From positions 744,001 through 808,000 of the forward strand of contig NZ_CP118157.1 of NCBI RefSeq assembly GCF_032878875.1: a stretch of DNA of 64,000 bases. The letters are read 5' to 3'. Positions 53,516 to 62,070 of this stretch are shown here, in pieces (positions within the stretch are counted from its first letter, which is position 1; every line of letters begins with the position of its first letter). The translations under genes and the position numbers were made by a program. The notes below the pieces were generated by a model that saw only the letters and a program-made list of their open reading frames with translations, was not told the DNA's origin and made no database searches. Source of the stretch: Microbacterium sp. AB. Its GTDB lineage: Bacteria; Actinomycetota; Actinomycetes; Actinomycetales; Microbacteriaceae.

Positions 53516-54622
53516 GTGACCGACTCCGCGCCGCTGACCTCGGCCGTCCCCGTCCCCTGGCGGCGGCGGATCTCGCCGCGCCCCGGGCTGGCGCGCGTGC
53601 GGGACTCCTGGGTCGCGGTCGCGCAGATCGTCGTGGCGGCGACGGGGGGCTTCCTCGTCGCGTACTACCTGCTCGGGCACGAGACGCCGCTGCTGGCGGC
53701 GACGGTGTCGATCTCGAGCCTCGGGCTCGCGCGGGACGCCCGCCCTCGCCGGGTGCTCGAGACGGTGCTCGGCATGCTGACCGGCATCCTCGTGTCGGAG
53801 CTGCTGCGTCTCGCCTTCGGCTCGGGGGCGTGGCAGCTGGGCGCGACGCTCGCCGTGACGATGCTCCTGGCGCGCTTCCTCATGCCGTCGCCGCAGTTCG
53901 CCGTGGCCGCGGCCATCCAGGCGGCCATCGCGATGGTGCTGCCGGTCGGGCCTCTGCCGTTCATGAGGCTCGCCGACGGCGCGATCGGCGGCGTCCTGGC
54001 CGTCGCGGTCACGGCGCTGCTGCCGCGCAACCCGATGAGCGCCGAGGTGCGCGACGGCCGCGCCCTCTTCGCCGCCTTCGACGCGGCGGCGGGGCGCGTC
54101 GTGCAGGGCCTGCGTCGCGGGGACGCGATCCGTGCGGACCGCGGGCTCGAGAAGGCACGCGACGTGCAGGGCCTCGTGGACGCCTGGAGCGCCTCGCTCG
54201 AGTCCGCCCAGGCGGTGTCGGCGCTGTCGCCTTTCCTGCGCTCGCGCCGCATCGAGCTCCAGCGCCACGCCCGCGTCCAGCGGAACATGGATCTCGCGAG
54301 CCGCAACCTGCGCGTGGTCGCGCGTCGTGCGGCCTACGCGTCGCGGGACGGCGAGCAGAGACCCGTCGCGGCCGACACCCTCGCCGGGCTGCAGCGCGCG
54401 GCCGTCCTCGTCGCGGAGTCGCTCGACGACATCGCGACGGAGCCCGTCGCCCGCGAGACGCTCCTCGCGATCGCACGGCGGCTCGATCCCGCCGCGATGC
54501 TCCCCGGCGCTCCGCAGGGGGAGCTCGCCCTCGTCGCCGCGATGCGCCCGCTCGCCGTCGACCTGCTCATCGCGAGCGGCGTCCCCCGTGACGAGGCGTG
54601 GGCCTCCATCCCGCGCGTCTGA
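53516..54622 (+). CDS. FUSC-family membrane protein
   Basis: 368 residues. The first half has several hydrophobic helices (AVAQIVVAATGGFLVAYYLL, TVLGMLTGILVSELLRLAFG, AIGGVLAVAVTALLPRNP) typical of fusaric-acid-resistance/aromatic-acid-exporter-like proteins. The second half is a soluble helical domain with many Arg and Ala, probably cytoplasmic. The substrate is unknown. The start GTG at 53516 is marked by a TACCCT -10 six bases upstream. It is convergent with the methyltransferase gene. Confidence 0.75.
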   Translation: MTDSAPLTSAVPVPWRRRISPRPGLARVRDSWVAVAQIVVAATGGFLVAYYLLGHETPLLAATVSISSLGLARDARPRRVLETVLGMLTGILVSELLRLAFGSGAWQLGATLAVTMLLARFLMPSPQFAVAAAIQAAIAMVLPVGPLPFMRLADGAIGGVLAVAVTALLPRNPMSAEVRDGRALFAAFDAAAGRVVQGLRRGDAIRADRGLEKARDVQGLVDAWSASLESAQAVSALSPFLRSRRIELQRHARVQRNMDLASRNLRVVARRAAYASRDGEQRPVAADTLAGLQRAAVLVAESLDDIATEPVARETLLAIARRLDPAAMLPGAPQGELALVAAMRPLAVDLLIASGVPRDEAWASIPRV

Positions 54623-54634
54623 CGGGCCGCGCTC

Positions 54635-55456
54635 TCACTGCGCGGGCATCACGGCCGCCCACGGCACCGTGATCTCGCCCAGCCGCCAGCGGGAGCGGGT
54701 GCCGGCCACGGGCCATCCGTCGCGTCGCAGCGCCTCGACCGTCCCGATCCAGCGCTGCACGGGGCCGAAGGGCGACAGCGCGGCGGAGCGCTCCCACTCG
54801 CGGTCGAGCGCCCGGAGGAACCCGTGCACGCGCTCGCCGGGGACGTTGCGGTGGATGAGGGCCTTCGGCAGCCGTTCGGCGACGATGCCGGGACGCTCGA
54901 GACCCGCCAGCCGCAGCGACACGGTCACGTGCGTCGCGGAGCCGTCGGGCGCGACGTCGACCCACGAGCACACGCGTCCGAGCTCGTCGCAGGTGCCCTC
55001 GACGAGCACGCCGCCGGGAGCGAGCCGCGCGGCCATCCGTCTCCAGGCCCCGGCGACCTCGTGCTCGTCGTACTGGCGCAGGACGTTGAAGGCGCGGATG
55101 ACGGCGGGGCGCCGTCCGCGCTCCGTCGGCACCTCGAAGCCCCCGCGCGCGAACGACACCGCCGCATCGGCCGGGAACGGCGTGCGACCGGCGCGGACGT
55201 CCGCGAGCTGATCGATCGCCCCGGCGACGCGATCGGGGTCGATCTCGAGCCCGAGGACCTCGACGTCGGGGCGTGAGCGCCGGAGCCGCGCCGCGAGCTC
55301 CAGAGCCGTCACGCCGCTGGCGCCGAACCCGAGGTCGACCACGAGCGGGTCGGAGGCGCTCCGCAGCGCACTGTGCCGAGCGATCCAGCGGTCGACGCGT
55401 CGCAGGCGGTTCGTGCCGGTCGTGCCGCGGGTGGCGCGTCCCTCGGTCGTCGGCAT
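54635..55456 (-). CDS. Class I SAM-dependent methyltransferase-like protein
   Basis: 273 residues. The SAM-binding strand-loop is [20 protein letters not shown] near residue 38, followed by the acidic [11 protein letters not shown]. Later come a motif-II-like [15 protein letters not shown] and the [18 protein letters not shown] segment. The acceptor is unknown. Two starts are possible (55465 and 55456). The inner ATG is chosen because a GGAG lies at proper distance. It diverges from gpmA. Confidence 0.75.
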   Translation of the reverse strand: MPTTEGRATRGTTGTNRLRRVDRWIARHSALRSASDPLVVDLGFGASGVTALELAARLRRSRPDVEVLGLEIDPDRVAGAIDQLADVRAGRTPFPADAAVSFARGGFEVPTERGRRPAVIRAFNVLRQYDEHEVAGAWRRMAARLAPGGVLVEGTCDELGRVCSWVDVAPDGSATHVTVSLRLAGLERPGIVAERLPKALIHRNVPGERVHGFLRALDREWERSAALSPFGPVQRWIGTVEALRRDGWPVAGTRSRWRLGEITVPWAAVMPAQ

Positions 55457-55512
55457 GGGCTCCATTCTCCCGTGCGGATCCTGCGGAGACGTCGGCCGGC
55501 GCAGAGCCTCGA

Positions 55513-55518
55513 TAGCAT
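55513..55518 (+). promoter_or_regulatory. -10 box TAGCAT of gpmA
   Basis: TAGCAT ends 7 nt before the ATG at 55526, so the gpmA transcript should be leaderless or nearly so. Confidence 0.55.
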
Positions 55519-55525
55519 GGAAGGT

Positions 55526-56269
55526 ATGACGCACACCCTGATCCTGCTCCGCCATGGGCAGAGCGAGTGGAACGAGAAGAACCTCTTCACCGGATGGGTC
55601 GACGTGCGGCTCACCGAGCAGGGGAGGGCAGAGGCCGCTCGCGGCGGCGAGCTCCTGAAGGAGGAGGGCGTGCTGCCCGACATCCTCCACTCGTCCGTCC
55701 TGAGCCGCGCCATCCAGACCGCGGACATCGCCCTCGACTCCGCCGACCGCCTGTGGATCCCCGTGAAGCGCTCCTGGCGGCTGAACGAGCGCCACTACGG
55801 CGCTCTCCAGGGCAAGGACAAGGCGCAGACGCTCGCCGAGTTCGGCGAGGAGAGGTTCATGGAGTGGCGCCGGTCGTTCGACGTCCCGCCGCCCGTCATC
55901 GACCCCGAGGACGAGTTCGCCCAGACGCACGATCCGCGCTATGCCGGGATCGACGGCGACATCCCCGGCACCGAGTCGCTGAAGATCGTCATCGACCGCC
56001 TGCTCCCGTACTGGGAGGGCGAGATCGTCCCCGACCTGAAGGCGGGCAAGACCGTGCTCGTCGCCGCCCACGGCAACTCGCTGCGCGCGCTCGTGAAGCA
56101 CCTCGACGGCATCGGCGACGACGACATCGCCGGTCTCAACATCCCCACGGGCATCCCGCTCGTGTACGAGCTCGACGACGACCTGAAGCCGACCGGGCCC
56201 GGTCGCTACCTCGACCCGGAGGCCGCGGCGGCGGGAGCGGCCGCGGTCGCCGCCCAGGGCAAGAAGTAG
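55526..56269 (+). CDS. gpmA: 2,3-bisphosphoglycerate-dependent phosphoglycerate mutase
   Basis: 247 residues. It interconverts 3- and 2-phosphoglycerate in glycolysis and gluconeogenesis. The catalytic histidine is in [20 protein letters not shown] near residue 10, the substrate segment is [23 protein letters not shown] (here [19 protein letters not shown]), and the second histidine is in [17 protein letters not shown] near residue 180. The C-terminal tail is Ala-rich. It ends at a strong terminator shared with the convergent phoU. Confidence 0.96.
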   Translation: MTHTLILLRHGQSEWNEKNLFTGWVDVRLTEQGRAEAARGGELLKEEGVLPDILHSSVLSRAIQTADIALDSADRLWIPVKRSWRLNERHYGALQGKDKAQTLAEFGEERFMEWRRSFDVPPPVIDPEDEFAQTHDPRYAGIDGDIPGTESLKIVIDRLLPYWEGEIVPDLKAGKTVLVAAHGNSLRALVKHLDGIGDDDIAGLNIPTGIPLVYELDDDLKPTGPGRYLDPEAAAAGAAAVAAQGKK

Positions 56270-56286
56270 CCTCTCGGCCTCTCACC

Positions 56287-56326
56287 GGAGAAGCGCCCGG
56301 CCGGAAGGCGGGGCGCTTCTCCTTTT
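56287..56326. terminator. Terminator between gpmA and phoU
   Basis: GGAGAAGCGCCC (56287-56298) pairs perfectly with GGGCGCTTCTCC (56311-56322) over a 12-nt loop, followed by TTTT. It is intrinsic-type for gpmA and may also act on phoU transcripts. Confidence 0.85.
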
Positions 56327-56334
56327 CCGGGGGC

Positions 56335-57036
56335 TCAGTCGTCGGCGCCCGCGGGTCCGTCCACGATCTCGACGTCGGCCTCGGGGTCCGACTGACCGGT
56401 CCAGTCGCCCGTGGAGAGGTAGACCATCTTCTTGGCGATCGACACGGCGTGGTCGCCGAAGCGCTCGTGATAGCGGCTGGCGAGGGCGGCGTCGACGACG
56501 TGGCTCGCGTCGCCGCTGAAGGCCTCGCTGAGGACCTTCTCGTACACGGTGGCGTGCAGCTCGTCGATCTCGTCGTCCGAGTCGCGGATCTCCGCCGCGT
56601 ACCGCAGATCCTGCGTGCGCAGCAGATCGACGAGGGTGCGTGCCACCGACACGTCGAGCTTGCCCATCTTCACGAAGGTCCCCTTGAGGCCCTTCGGGAT
56701 GGCGCGCTCGGGGAAGCGGGATCGGGCCAGCTGGGCGATGTGCTCCGCGAGGTCGCCCATGCGCTCGAGCGACGCGCTCGTGCGCAACGCGCTCACGATG
56801 ATGCGCAGATCGCGGGCGACCGGCTGCTGGATGGCGAGCGTGTCGATCGCGAGCTCGTCGACGGAGACGGCGAGGTCGTCGATCTTGGAGTCGTCGGCGA
56901 TGACCTCCTCGGCGAGGGCGACGTCGCTCGTCTCGAACGCCGTGGTCGCCTTGTCGATCGCCACGGTGACCATCTCCGCGATCTCGACCAGGCGGTCCTG
57001 GATGTCCTCGAGTGCCTGGTGGAAGACTTCGCGCAT
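56335..57036 (-). CDS. phoU: Phosphate signalling protein PhoU
   Basis: 233 residues made of two three-helix bundles. Each has the family metal/phosphate motif: ADDSKIDDLAVSVDELA in the first and RDSDDEIDELHATVYEKVL in the second, with RMGDLAEHIAQLARSR and RFGDHAVSIAKKMVYL closing the bundles. PhoU restrains phosphate uptake and the sensor kinase when phosphate is sufficient. It is divergent from senX3-regX3, and a PHO-box-like triple repeat lies in the shared 185-bp region. Confidence 0.94.
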   Translation of the reverse strand: MREVFHQALEDIQDRLVEIAEMVTVAIDKATTAFETSDVALAEEVIADDSKIDDLAVSVDELAIDTLAIQQPVARDLRIIVSALRTSASLERMGDLAEHIAQLARSRFPERAIPKGLKGTFVKMGKLDVSVARTLVDLLRTQDLRYAAEIRDSDDEIDELHATVYEKVLSEAFSGDASHVVDAALASRYHERFGDHAVSIAKKMVYLSTGDWTGQSDPEADVEIVDGPAGADD

Positions 57037-57120
57037 CGGGCGAACCTTTCGTCGTTTCGGGTGTGGAGCCGCGCGGCGGCCTCGGCGTCGCGTCTGCGCC
57101 TCGCGATTCTCGATCGCGAA

Positions 57121-57153
57121 GGTGAACGGCAGGTGCCCGAATGGTGAACAGTG
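57121..57153. promoter_or_regulatory. PHO-box-like triple direct repeat
   Basis: Three units begin at 57121, 57132 and 57143, exactly 11 bp apart: GGTGAACGGCA, GGTGCCCGAAT and GGTGAACAGTG. Actinobacterial PhoP/RegX3 sites are direct repeats of 11-bp units with GTTCACC (the complement of GGTGAAC). The outer two units match fully and the middle one half. Its position between phoU and senX3-regX3 supports autoregulation. Confidence 0.75.
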
Positions 57154-57209
57154 CGTCGGGGGCGTTCCCGCGTGAACCCTTTCGTCGAGAGGGGCTCCCG
57201 GCTGCACTC

Positions 57210-57215
57210 TACTCT
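57210..57215 (+). promoter_or_regulatory. -10 box TACTCT, leaderless start of senX3
   Basis: TACTCT ends 6 nt before the ATG at 57222 and lies 57 bp downstream of the PHO-box-like repeat. Confidence 0.6.
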
Positions 57216-57221
57216 GGACGC

Positions 57222-58409
57222 ATGGACTCCACCCAGCTCGGGCTGCTCGCTCTCGCTCTGGGGATCATCCTCGGCGCAGGCGTGACCCTCATCGTGGCGC
57301 TCGCGGTCCGCACACGGGACAGGGCGATCCGCGAGCAGAGCAGGGAGGTGTCCCCGGTCCTGACGGCCGCGCTGGACGCCATCGACGACGCCACCGCCGT
57401 GGTCGACACCTCGGGCGCGGTCGTGGCGGTGTCGTCCTCCGGGGCCTGGCTCGGCCTCGCCCTGGGGCAGGCGCTGGAGCAGCCGGAGCTGCGCGAGCTC
57501 GTCAAGGCCGTCCGCTTCGGCGCGCCGGCCCAGTCCCGGACCATGCGCGTCCGCCGCGGCCGCATCTCCGACGACACCCGGCTCGTCGTCGCGCGCGCGG
57601 CGAGCATCGCCGATCGGCTGACGCTCCTCATCGTGCGGGACATCTCGGAGCAGGAGCGTCTGCAGCAGATGCGGCAGGACTTCATCGCCAACACGAGCCA
57701 CGAGCTGAAGACCCCCGTCGGAGCCATCGGCCTGCTCGCGGAGGCGATGGAGTCGGCCCTCGACGACCCGGAGCAGGTGCGCACGTTCGCCAAGCGGATG
57801 TCGGCGGAGGCGAGGCGGCTCGGACAGCTCACCGGCCGCATCATGAACCTCTCGAAGCTCCAGGCCGCGGACGAGCTCACCGAGATCGGCGACGTCGCCG
57901 TCGACGAGGTCGTCGCCGCGGCGCTCGAGCAGTACCAGGTGCAGGCGGACTCGGCGGAGGTCGCGCTCGTGCGCGGCGGCGACCGGGGGATGGTCGTGCG
58001 CGGATCGGCGACCATCCTCGTCGAGGCACTCGGCAATCTCATCGCGAACGCGATCGCCTACTCCCCGCACGGGTCGCGCGTCGGGATCGGCGTGCGCGGC
58101 ACCCCGGACGCCGTCGAGATCGCCGTCGCCGACCAGGGGATCGGCATCGCCGAGGCCGACCAGCAGCGGGTGTTCGAGCGGTTCTATCGCGCCGATCAGG
58201 CCCGCTCCCGCCGCACGGGCGGGACGGGCCTGGGGCTCTCGATCGTGAAGCACGCCGTCAGCCGACACGGCGGCGAGGTGCGTCTGTGGTCCCAGCCCGA
58301 GCGGGGGTCGACGTTCACGATCAGGCTCCCGCGCGCGGACGCGCCGGCGGGGGAGCCCGAGTCCGTGAAGCACAAGAAGAAGGGCGCTCGTGCGGCTCAC
58401 GCCGCGTGA
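57222..58409 (+). CDS. senX3: Sensor histidine kinase SenX3 (PhoR type)
   Basis: 395 residues. One N-terminal membrane helix (LGLLALALGIILGAGVTLIV) is followed by a PAS-like region (about 50-145). The dimerisation domain holds the phosphorylated histidine in FIANTSHELKTPVGAIG near residue 165. The ATPase domain has N box NLIANAIAYSPHGS, G1 VADQGIGIAEAD and G2 GGTGLGLSIVKHAV. The tail is basic (KHKKKGARAAHAA). It senses phosphate limitation together with PhoU and phosphorylates RegX3, encoded 27 bp downstream. Confidence 0.93.
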   Translation: MDSTQLGLLALALGIILGAGVTLIVALAVRTRDRAIREQSREVSPVLTAALDAIDDATAVVDTSGAVVAVSSSGAWLGLALGQALEQPELRELVKAVRFGAPAQSRTMRVRRGRISDDTRLVVARAASIADRLTLLIVRDISEQERLQQMRQDFIANTSHELKTPVGAIGLLAEAMESALDDPEQVRTFAKRMSAEARRLGQLTGRIMNLSKLQAADELTEIGDVAVDEVVAAALEQYQVQADSAEVALVRGGDRGMVVRGSATILVEALGNLIANAIAYSPHGSRVGIGVRGTPDAVEIAVADQGIGIAEADQQRVFERFYRADQARSRRTGGTGLGLSIVKHAVSRHGGEVRLWSQPERGSTFTIRLPRADAPAGEPESVKHKKKGARAAHAA

Positions 58410-58436
58410 CGGGCGCAACGGAAGGAATGTGAACGA

Positions 58437-59120
58437 ATGACCCGTGTTCTGCTCGTCGAGGACGAACCCGACCTCGCCGACCCGCTCGCCTACCTGCTCC
58501 GGCGCGAGGGGTACGAGGTGGAGATCGCCGAGGACGGCGACGCGGCGCTCGCCGCGTTCCGGGAGCAGGAGCCCGACGTCATCCTGCTCGACCTCATGCT
58601 CCCGGGGATGCCGGGGACCGAGGTGTGCCGCCAGGTGCGCACGACCTCCGCGGTGCCCATCATCATGGTCACCGCGAAGGACTCCGAGGTCGACATCGTC
58701 GTGGGACTGGAGCTGGGCGCCGACGACTACGTCACCAAGCCCTACTCGTCGCGCGAGCTGCTCGCCCGCATGCGCGCCGTGCTGCGCCGCACCGCGCAGA
58801 GCGAGGCCGACCTCGACGAGCGCGTGCTGGAGGGCGGCCGGGTGACCGTCGACATCGACCGTCACACCGTCTCGGTCGACGGTCAGCAGATCAACATGCC
58901 CCTCAAGGAGTTCGAGCTGCTCGAGCTGCTGATGCGCAACGCCGGACGCGTGCTCACGCGCGGGCAGCTCATCGACCGCGTGTGGGGGAGCGACTACTTC
59001 GGCGACACGAAGACGCTCGACGTGCACATCAAGCGCATCCGCTCGCGCATCGAGAGGGTGCCGAGCGAGCCCGTCATGCTCGTGACCGTGAGAGGACTCG
59101 GCTACCGGTTCGAGGGTTGA
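58437..59120 (+). CDS. regX3: Response regulator RegX3 (PhoB type)
   Basis: 227 residues. The receiver domain has the acidic pocket LLVEDEPDLADP, the phospho-acceptor aspartate in VILLDLMLPGMPG near residue 52, and the conserved lysine in DDYVTKPYSSRE. The C-terminal OmpR-type winged helix includes MPLKEFELLELLMRNAGRVL and TLDVHIKRIRSRIERVPSEP. It activates phosphate-starvation genes and probably binds the repeat upstream of senX3. GGAAGGAA precedes the ATG. Confidence 0.95.
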   Translation: MTRVLLVEDEPDLADPLAYLLRREGYEVEIAEDGDAALAAFREQEPDVILLDLMLPGMPGTEVCRQVRTTSAVPIIMVTAKDSEVDIVVGLELGADDYVTKPYSSRELLARMRAVLRRTAQSEADLDERVLEGGRVTVDIDRHTVSVDGQQINMPLKEFELLELLMRNAGRVLTRGQLIDRVWGSDYFGDTKTLDVHIKRIRSRIERVPSEPVMLVTVRGLGYRFEG

Positions 59121-59130
59121 GCGCCCCGGG

Positions 59131-59652
59131 TCAGTGCGACTCCGCCTCCTCGACGGCGGGGACCTCGCAGTCGCTGGTGCCGCCGCCGGGCACGAGGTCC
59201 TCGAACTGCGCCAGGCAGCCGTCGAGCACCGGGACCTCGACGAGCACGCCCTCGGCGTCGCCCGACTGGAAGTAGACGGGGAGCGTCGACCCCGCCGGGG
59301 AGTCGATGGCCCTCAGCAGCAGCGGCTCCTCGTCCTCGGCGCCCAGGCTCACGACGCTGCCCGCCGGCACGCGCACGGTCGCCGACTCGTCGCCCCATTC
59401 GAGGACGAGCGTCGCCGCGCTGTCGGAGGTGTTGACGATGGCGGCGGCCAGGTTGCCGAGGTCGCCCTCGTCGTCGGCGATGACGACGGCGTTGCGGACC
59501 TGGAGCGGGGCGCCCTCGGTGTCGGGCACGTTGACGCCGTCGGACGCCGAGTAGTCGATGGTCGTCGCCTGCGGGGTGATCGCCCCGCAGCCGGCGGCTC
59601 CCAGGACGACGAGCCCGGCAAGGGCGGCTGACGCGAGTGCGCGCGAGTTCAC
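59131..59652 (-). CDS. Probable lipoprotein, function unknown
   Basis: 173 residues. The N-terminus MNSRALASAALAGLVVLGAA followed by GC is a lipoprotein signal with lipobox LGAAGC. The mature part (LQVRNAVVIADDEGDLGNLA, VNTSDSAATLVLEWGDES, VPAGSVVSLGAEDE) looks like a single beta-sandwich of the type found in actinobacterial surface lipoproteins. The start is GTG at 59652. It converges with regX3 with a gap of 10 bp, and its upstream region is shared with carD. Confidence 0.7.
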   Translation of the reverse strand: MNSRALASAALAGLVVLGAAGCGAITPQATTIDYSASDGVNVPDTEGAPLQVRNAVVIADDEGDLGNLAAAIVNTSDSAATLVLEWGDESATVRVPAGSVVSLGAEDEEPLLLRAIDSPAGSTLPVYFQSGDAEGVLVEVPVLDGCLAQFEDLVPGGGTSDCEVPAVEEAESH

Positions 59653-59793
59653 GGATCCTCCTGATGCTGCGGGCGTCGCCCCTCAGCGGACGCTTCCCGT
59701 CCATCCTAAAGGGACGTGTACGGATCCTCTGCCGACGGTCGAGGCGCCCTCCGGGCGAAAGGCCGGCATACTTTAGCGCATCCCTCGCTGTGA

Positions 59794-59799
59794 TATCAT
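59794..59799 (+). promoter_or_regulatory. -10 box TATCAT of carD
   Basis: TATCAT, preceded by TGA in extended -10 form, with a TTTAGC at 59772-59777 as a weak -35 (16-bp spacer). The leader is about 20 nt and carries the ribosome-binding site GAAAGGA. Confidence 0.5.
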
Positions 59800-59825
59800 A
59801 GAGATCGCCGAAAGGACACATTTCT

Positions 59826-60311
59826 ATGCTTTTTGAGGTTGGCGAGACCGTCGTATACCCGCATCACGGGGCGGCGACGATCACCGAAGTCAAGACCCGC
59901 GTCATCAGGGGCGAGGAGAAGATCTACCTCAAGCTGAACGTCACGCAGGGAGACCTCGTCATCGAGGTCCCCGCCGAGAACGTCGACCTCGTCGGCGTTC
60001 GCGACGTCATCGGCCAGGAGGGGCTGGACGAGGTCTTCGACGTCCTGCGCGCGCCGTTCACCGAGGAGCCGACCAACTGGTCGCGTCGCTACAAGGCGAA
60101 CCTCGAGAAGCTCGCGTCGGGCGACGTCATCAAGGTCAGCGAGGTCGTGCGCGACCTGTGGCGCCGCGATCAGGATCGCGGGCTCTCGGCGGGGGAGAAG
60201 CGCATGCTCGCCAAGGCCCGTCAGATCCTCATCTCGGAGCTCGCGCTCGCCGAGAAGGTCGAAGAGGAGAAGGCCGCGGAGATGCTCGACGAGGTCCTCG
60301 CGAGCAGCTGA
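59826..60311 (+). CDS. carD: CarD-family RNA polymerase-binding regulator
   Basis: 161 residues, the usual length. The N-terminal RNA-polymerase-interacting domain starts [19 protein letters not shown] and contains [20 protein letters not shown]. The C-terminal DNA-binding helices include [17 protein letters not shown] and [20 protein letters not shown]. In mycobacteria CarD stabilises the open promoter complex, especially at rRNA promoters, and is essential. It is followed by a terminator and by ispDF. Confidence 0.95.
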   Translation: MLFEVGETVVYPHHGAATITEVKTRVIRGEEKIYLKLNVTQGDLVIEVPAENVDLVGVRDVIGQEGLDEVFDVLRAPFTEEPTNWSRRYKANLEKLASGDVIKVSEVVRDLWRRDQDRGLSAGEKRMLAKARQILISELALAEKVEEEKAAEMLDEVLASS

Positions 60312-60329
60312 CGCACCGCACGGTCACCG

Positions 60330-60364
60330 CACGGCCCGGCTCGCCATCGGGGAGCCGGGCCGTG
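60330..60364 (+). terminator. Terminator after carD
   Basis: CACGGCCCGGCTC (60330-60342) pairs perfectly with GAGCCGGGCCGTG (60352-60364) over a 9-nt loop. No T-run follows, as is common in high-GC actinobacteria. It separates carD from ispDF. Confidence 0.65.
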
Positions 60365-60378
60365 CCGCGCGCGGCGGG

Positions 60379-60384
60379 TACGTT
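60379..60384 (+). promoter_or_regulatory. -10 box TACGTT, leaderless start of ispDF
   Basis: TACGTT ends 6 nt before the GTG at 60391, so ispDF has its own promoter after the carD terminator. Confidence 0.55.
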
Positions 60385-60390
60385 GTTGTC

Positions 60391-61596
60391 GTGAGCATCG
60401 TGTCGTCATCCCCCCGTGTCGCCGTCATCGTCGTGGCCGCGGGGTCGGGAACGCGTCTGTCCGCGGGAGCGCCCAAGGCGTTCGTCGGCCTGGACGAGCA
60501 CACCGTCCTCCGGCACTGCCTGCGCGGGGTCTTCGACGCGCGGCCCGCGCAGGTGGTGGTCGTCGCGCCGGGGGATCGCGTCGGCGAGGCGCTCGCCGAC
60601 GCGCAGGAGGCGGCGGGCGAGCGCCGCGACCTCGTCTCGGTCGTCGCCGGGGGGGAGACCCGGCAGCGGTCGGTGTCTGCGGGCCTCGAGGCCGTCTGGC
60701 CCGATGTCGAGACCGTGCTCGTGCACGACGCCGCACGCGCCCTCGCCCCGGGCGATCTCGTCGACCGCGTCGTCGACGCCGTCGACCGGACGGGATGGGG
60801 CGTCGTTCCGGTGCTGCCCGTGATCGACACGATCAAGCGCGTCGAGCAGGACCGCATCACGGGCGTCGTCGACAGGGCGGAGCTCGCCGCGGCGCAGACC
60901 CCGCAGGGCTTCCGCCGCGACGTGCTCGAGGCCGCGTACCGCGTCGCGCGCACCGAGTACACCGACGACTCGGCGCTTGTGGCCGATGCCGGCCACCCGA
61001 TCGCCTCGGTCGCCGGCGATGCCCGGGCCTTCAAGATCACCACGCCCGCCGATCTCGCGCGGGCGCGGGCGCTCGTGTCCGGCGCGCCGATCGCGCCCGT
61101 CCCGGGTGCGGCGGTCGGCCCGGCGCTTCCGCGGGTCGGCGTGGGCACGGACGTGCACGCGTTCGGCGGAGAGGGATCCCTGTGGCTCGCGGGGCTCGAG
61201 TGGCCGGGGGAGCCCGCGCTCTCGGGTCACTCCGACGGCGACGCGGTCGCGCACGCGATCGTCGACGCTCTCCTGTCGGCCGCGGGGCTCGGGGACATCG
61301 GCTCGCGCTTCGGCACCGACAGGCCGGAGCTCGCCGGAGCGCATGCCGACGCCTTCCTCGCGGACACCCGCGCCCACCTCGCGAGCGCCGGATGGGCCGT
61401 CGTCAACGTCGCCGTGCAGGTGCAGTCGGCACGGCCGAAGCTCGCCCCCCGCCGCGCCGAGGCGGAGGCCGTCCTGTCGGCCGCGCTCGGGGGCGCGCCC
61501 GTCAGCGTCTCCGCCACGACGACCGACGGCCTCGGCTTCACCGGCCGCGCCGAGGGCGTCCAGGCCTTCGCCGTCGCGCTCGTCGTGCGCGCATAG
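60391..61596 (+). CDS. ispDF: Bifunctional IspD-IspF (MEP pathway)
   Basis: 401 residues. Residues about 1-230 are IspD, 2-C-methyl-D-erythritol 4-phosphate cytidylyltransferase ([39 protein letters not shown]). Residues about 240-400 are IspF, the 2,4-cyclodiphosphate synthase ([43 protein letters not shown]). The fusion makes two non-adjacent steps of isoprenoid synthesis in one chain. The GTG at 60391 is set by the -10 box 6 nt upstream. Confidence 0.95.
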   Translation: MSIVSSSPRVAVIVVAAGSGTRLSAGAPKAFVGLDEHTVLRHCLRGVFDARPAQVVVVAPGDRVGEALADAQEAAGERRDLVSVVAGGETRQRSVSAGLEAVWPDVETVLVHDAARALAPGDLVDRVVDAVDRTGWGVVPVLPVIDTIKRVEQDRITGVVDRAELAAAQTPQGFRRDVLEAAYRVARTEYTDDSALVADAGHPIASVAGDARAFKITTPADLARARALVSGAPIAPVPGAAVGPALPRVGVGTDVHAFGGEGSLWLAGLEWPGEPALSGHSDGDAVAHAIVDALLSAAGLGDIGSRFGTDRPELAGAHADAFLADTRAHLASAGWAVVNVAVQVQSARPKLAPRRAEAEAVLSAALGGAPVSVSATTTDGLGFTGRAEGVQAFAVALVVRA

Positions 61597-61604
61597 CCGC
61601 AGCG

Positions 61605-62066
61605 TCAGACGGTGCGGCTCATGAACGTCGAGAGCGGGTCCGCCGCGTAGCCCTCGAACGGCCCGCACTCGACGAACCCCTCGCTCGCGTAGAGGCGCCG
61701 TGCCGGGAGGAACGCCTCGTCGCTGCCGGTCTCGAGCCAGAGCGAGGTCATGCCGCGATCGGCTGCCGCGGCGATGACGTGTCGGAGGAGCGCTCTCGCG
61801 ACGCCGCGCCCGAGATGCGTCTCCGCCGTGCGGAAGGACTTCAGCTCCCCGCGCCGGGCGTCGAGCTCCTTGAGGGCGCCGATGCCCGCGATCTCCCCGC
61901 GGATCCACGCCGACCACGGGGTCACGGAGGGATCGCGCAGCCCGTCGAGGTCGAGCGCGTGCACGCTCTCGGCGGGCGAGCCCGCGTGCATGCCGGCGAG
62001 GTGGACGGCTGCGAGCGCCTGCGTCGCGGGATCGCTCAGATCGTCGGCGCGGATGTCGATGGTCAT
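61605..62066 (-). CDS. GNAT-family acetyltransferase
   Basis: 153 residues. The acetyl-CoA loop is in RTAETHLGRGVARALLRHVI, followed by SLWLETGSDEAFLPARRLYA and the ending EGFVECGPFEGY. This resembles small YhhY/PhnO-like N-acetyltransferases. The substrate is unknown. It starts at the ATG at 62066, 2 bp after the EamA stop, so the two are co-transcribed. This pair is inserted in reverse orientation between ispDF and cysS. Confidence 0.78.
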   Translation of the reverse strand: MTIDIRADDLSDPATQALAAVHLAGMHAGSPAESVHALDLDGLRDPSVTPWSAWIRGEIAGIGALKELDARRGELKSFRTAETHLGRGVARALLRHVIAAAADRGMTSLWLETGSDEAFLPARRLYASEGFVECGPFEGYAADPLSTFMSRTV

Positions 62067-62070
62067 GGTC

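Noticed and set aside
57172..57178. A further GTGAACC near the senX3 promoter as a fourth PHO unit
   Set aside because: It is 29 bp from the third unit and breaks the 11-bp period, so it was not counted in the site.
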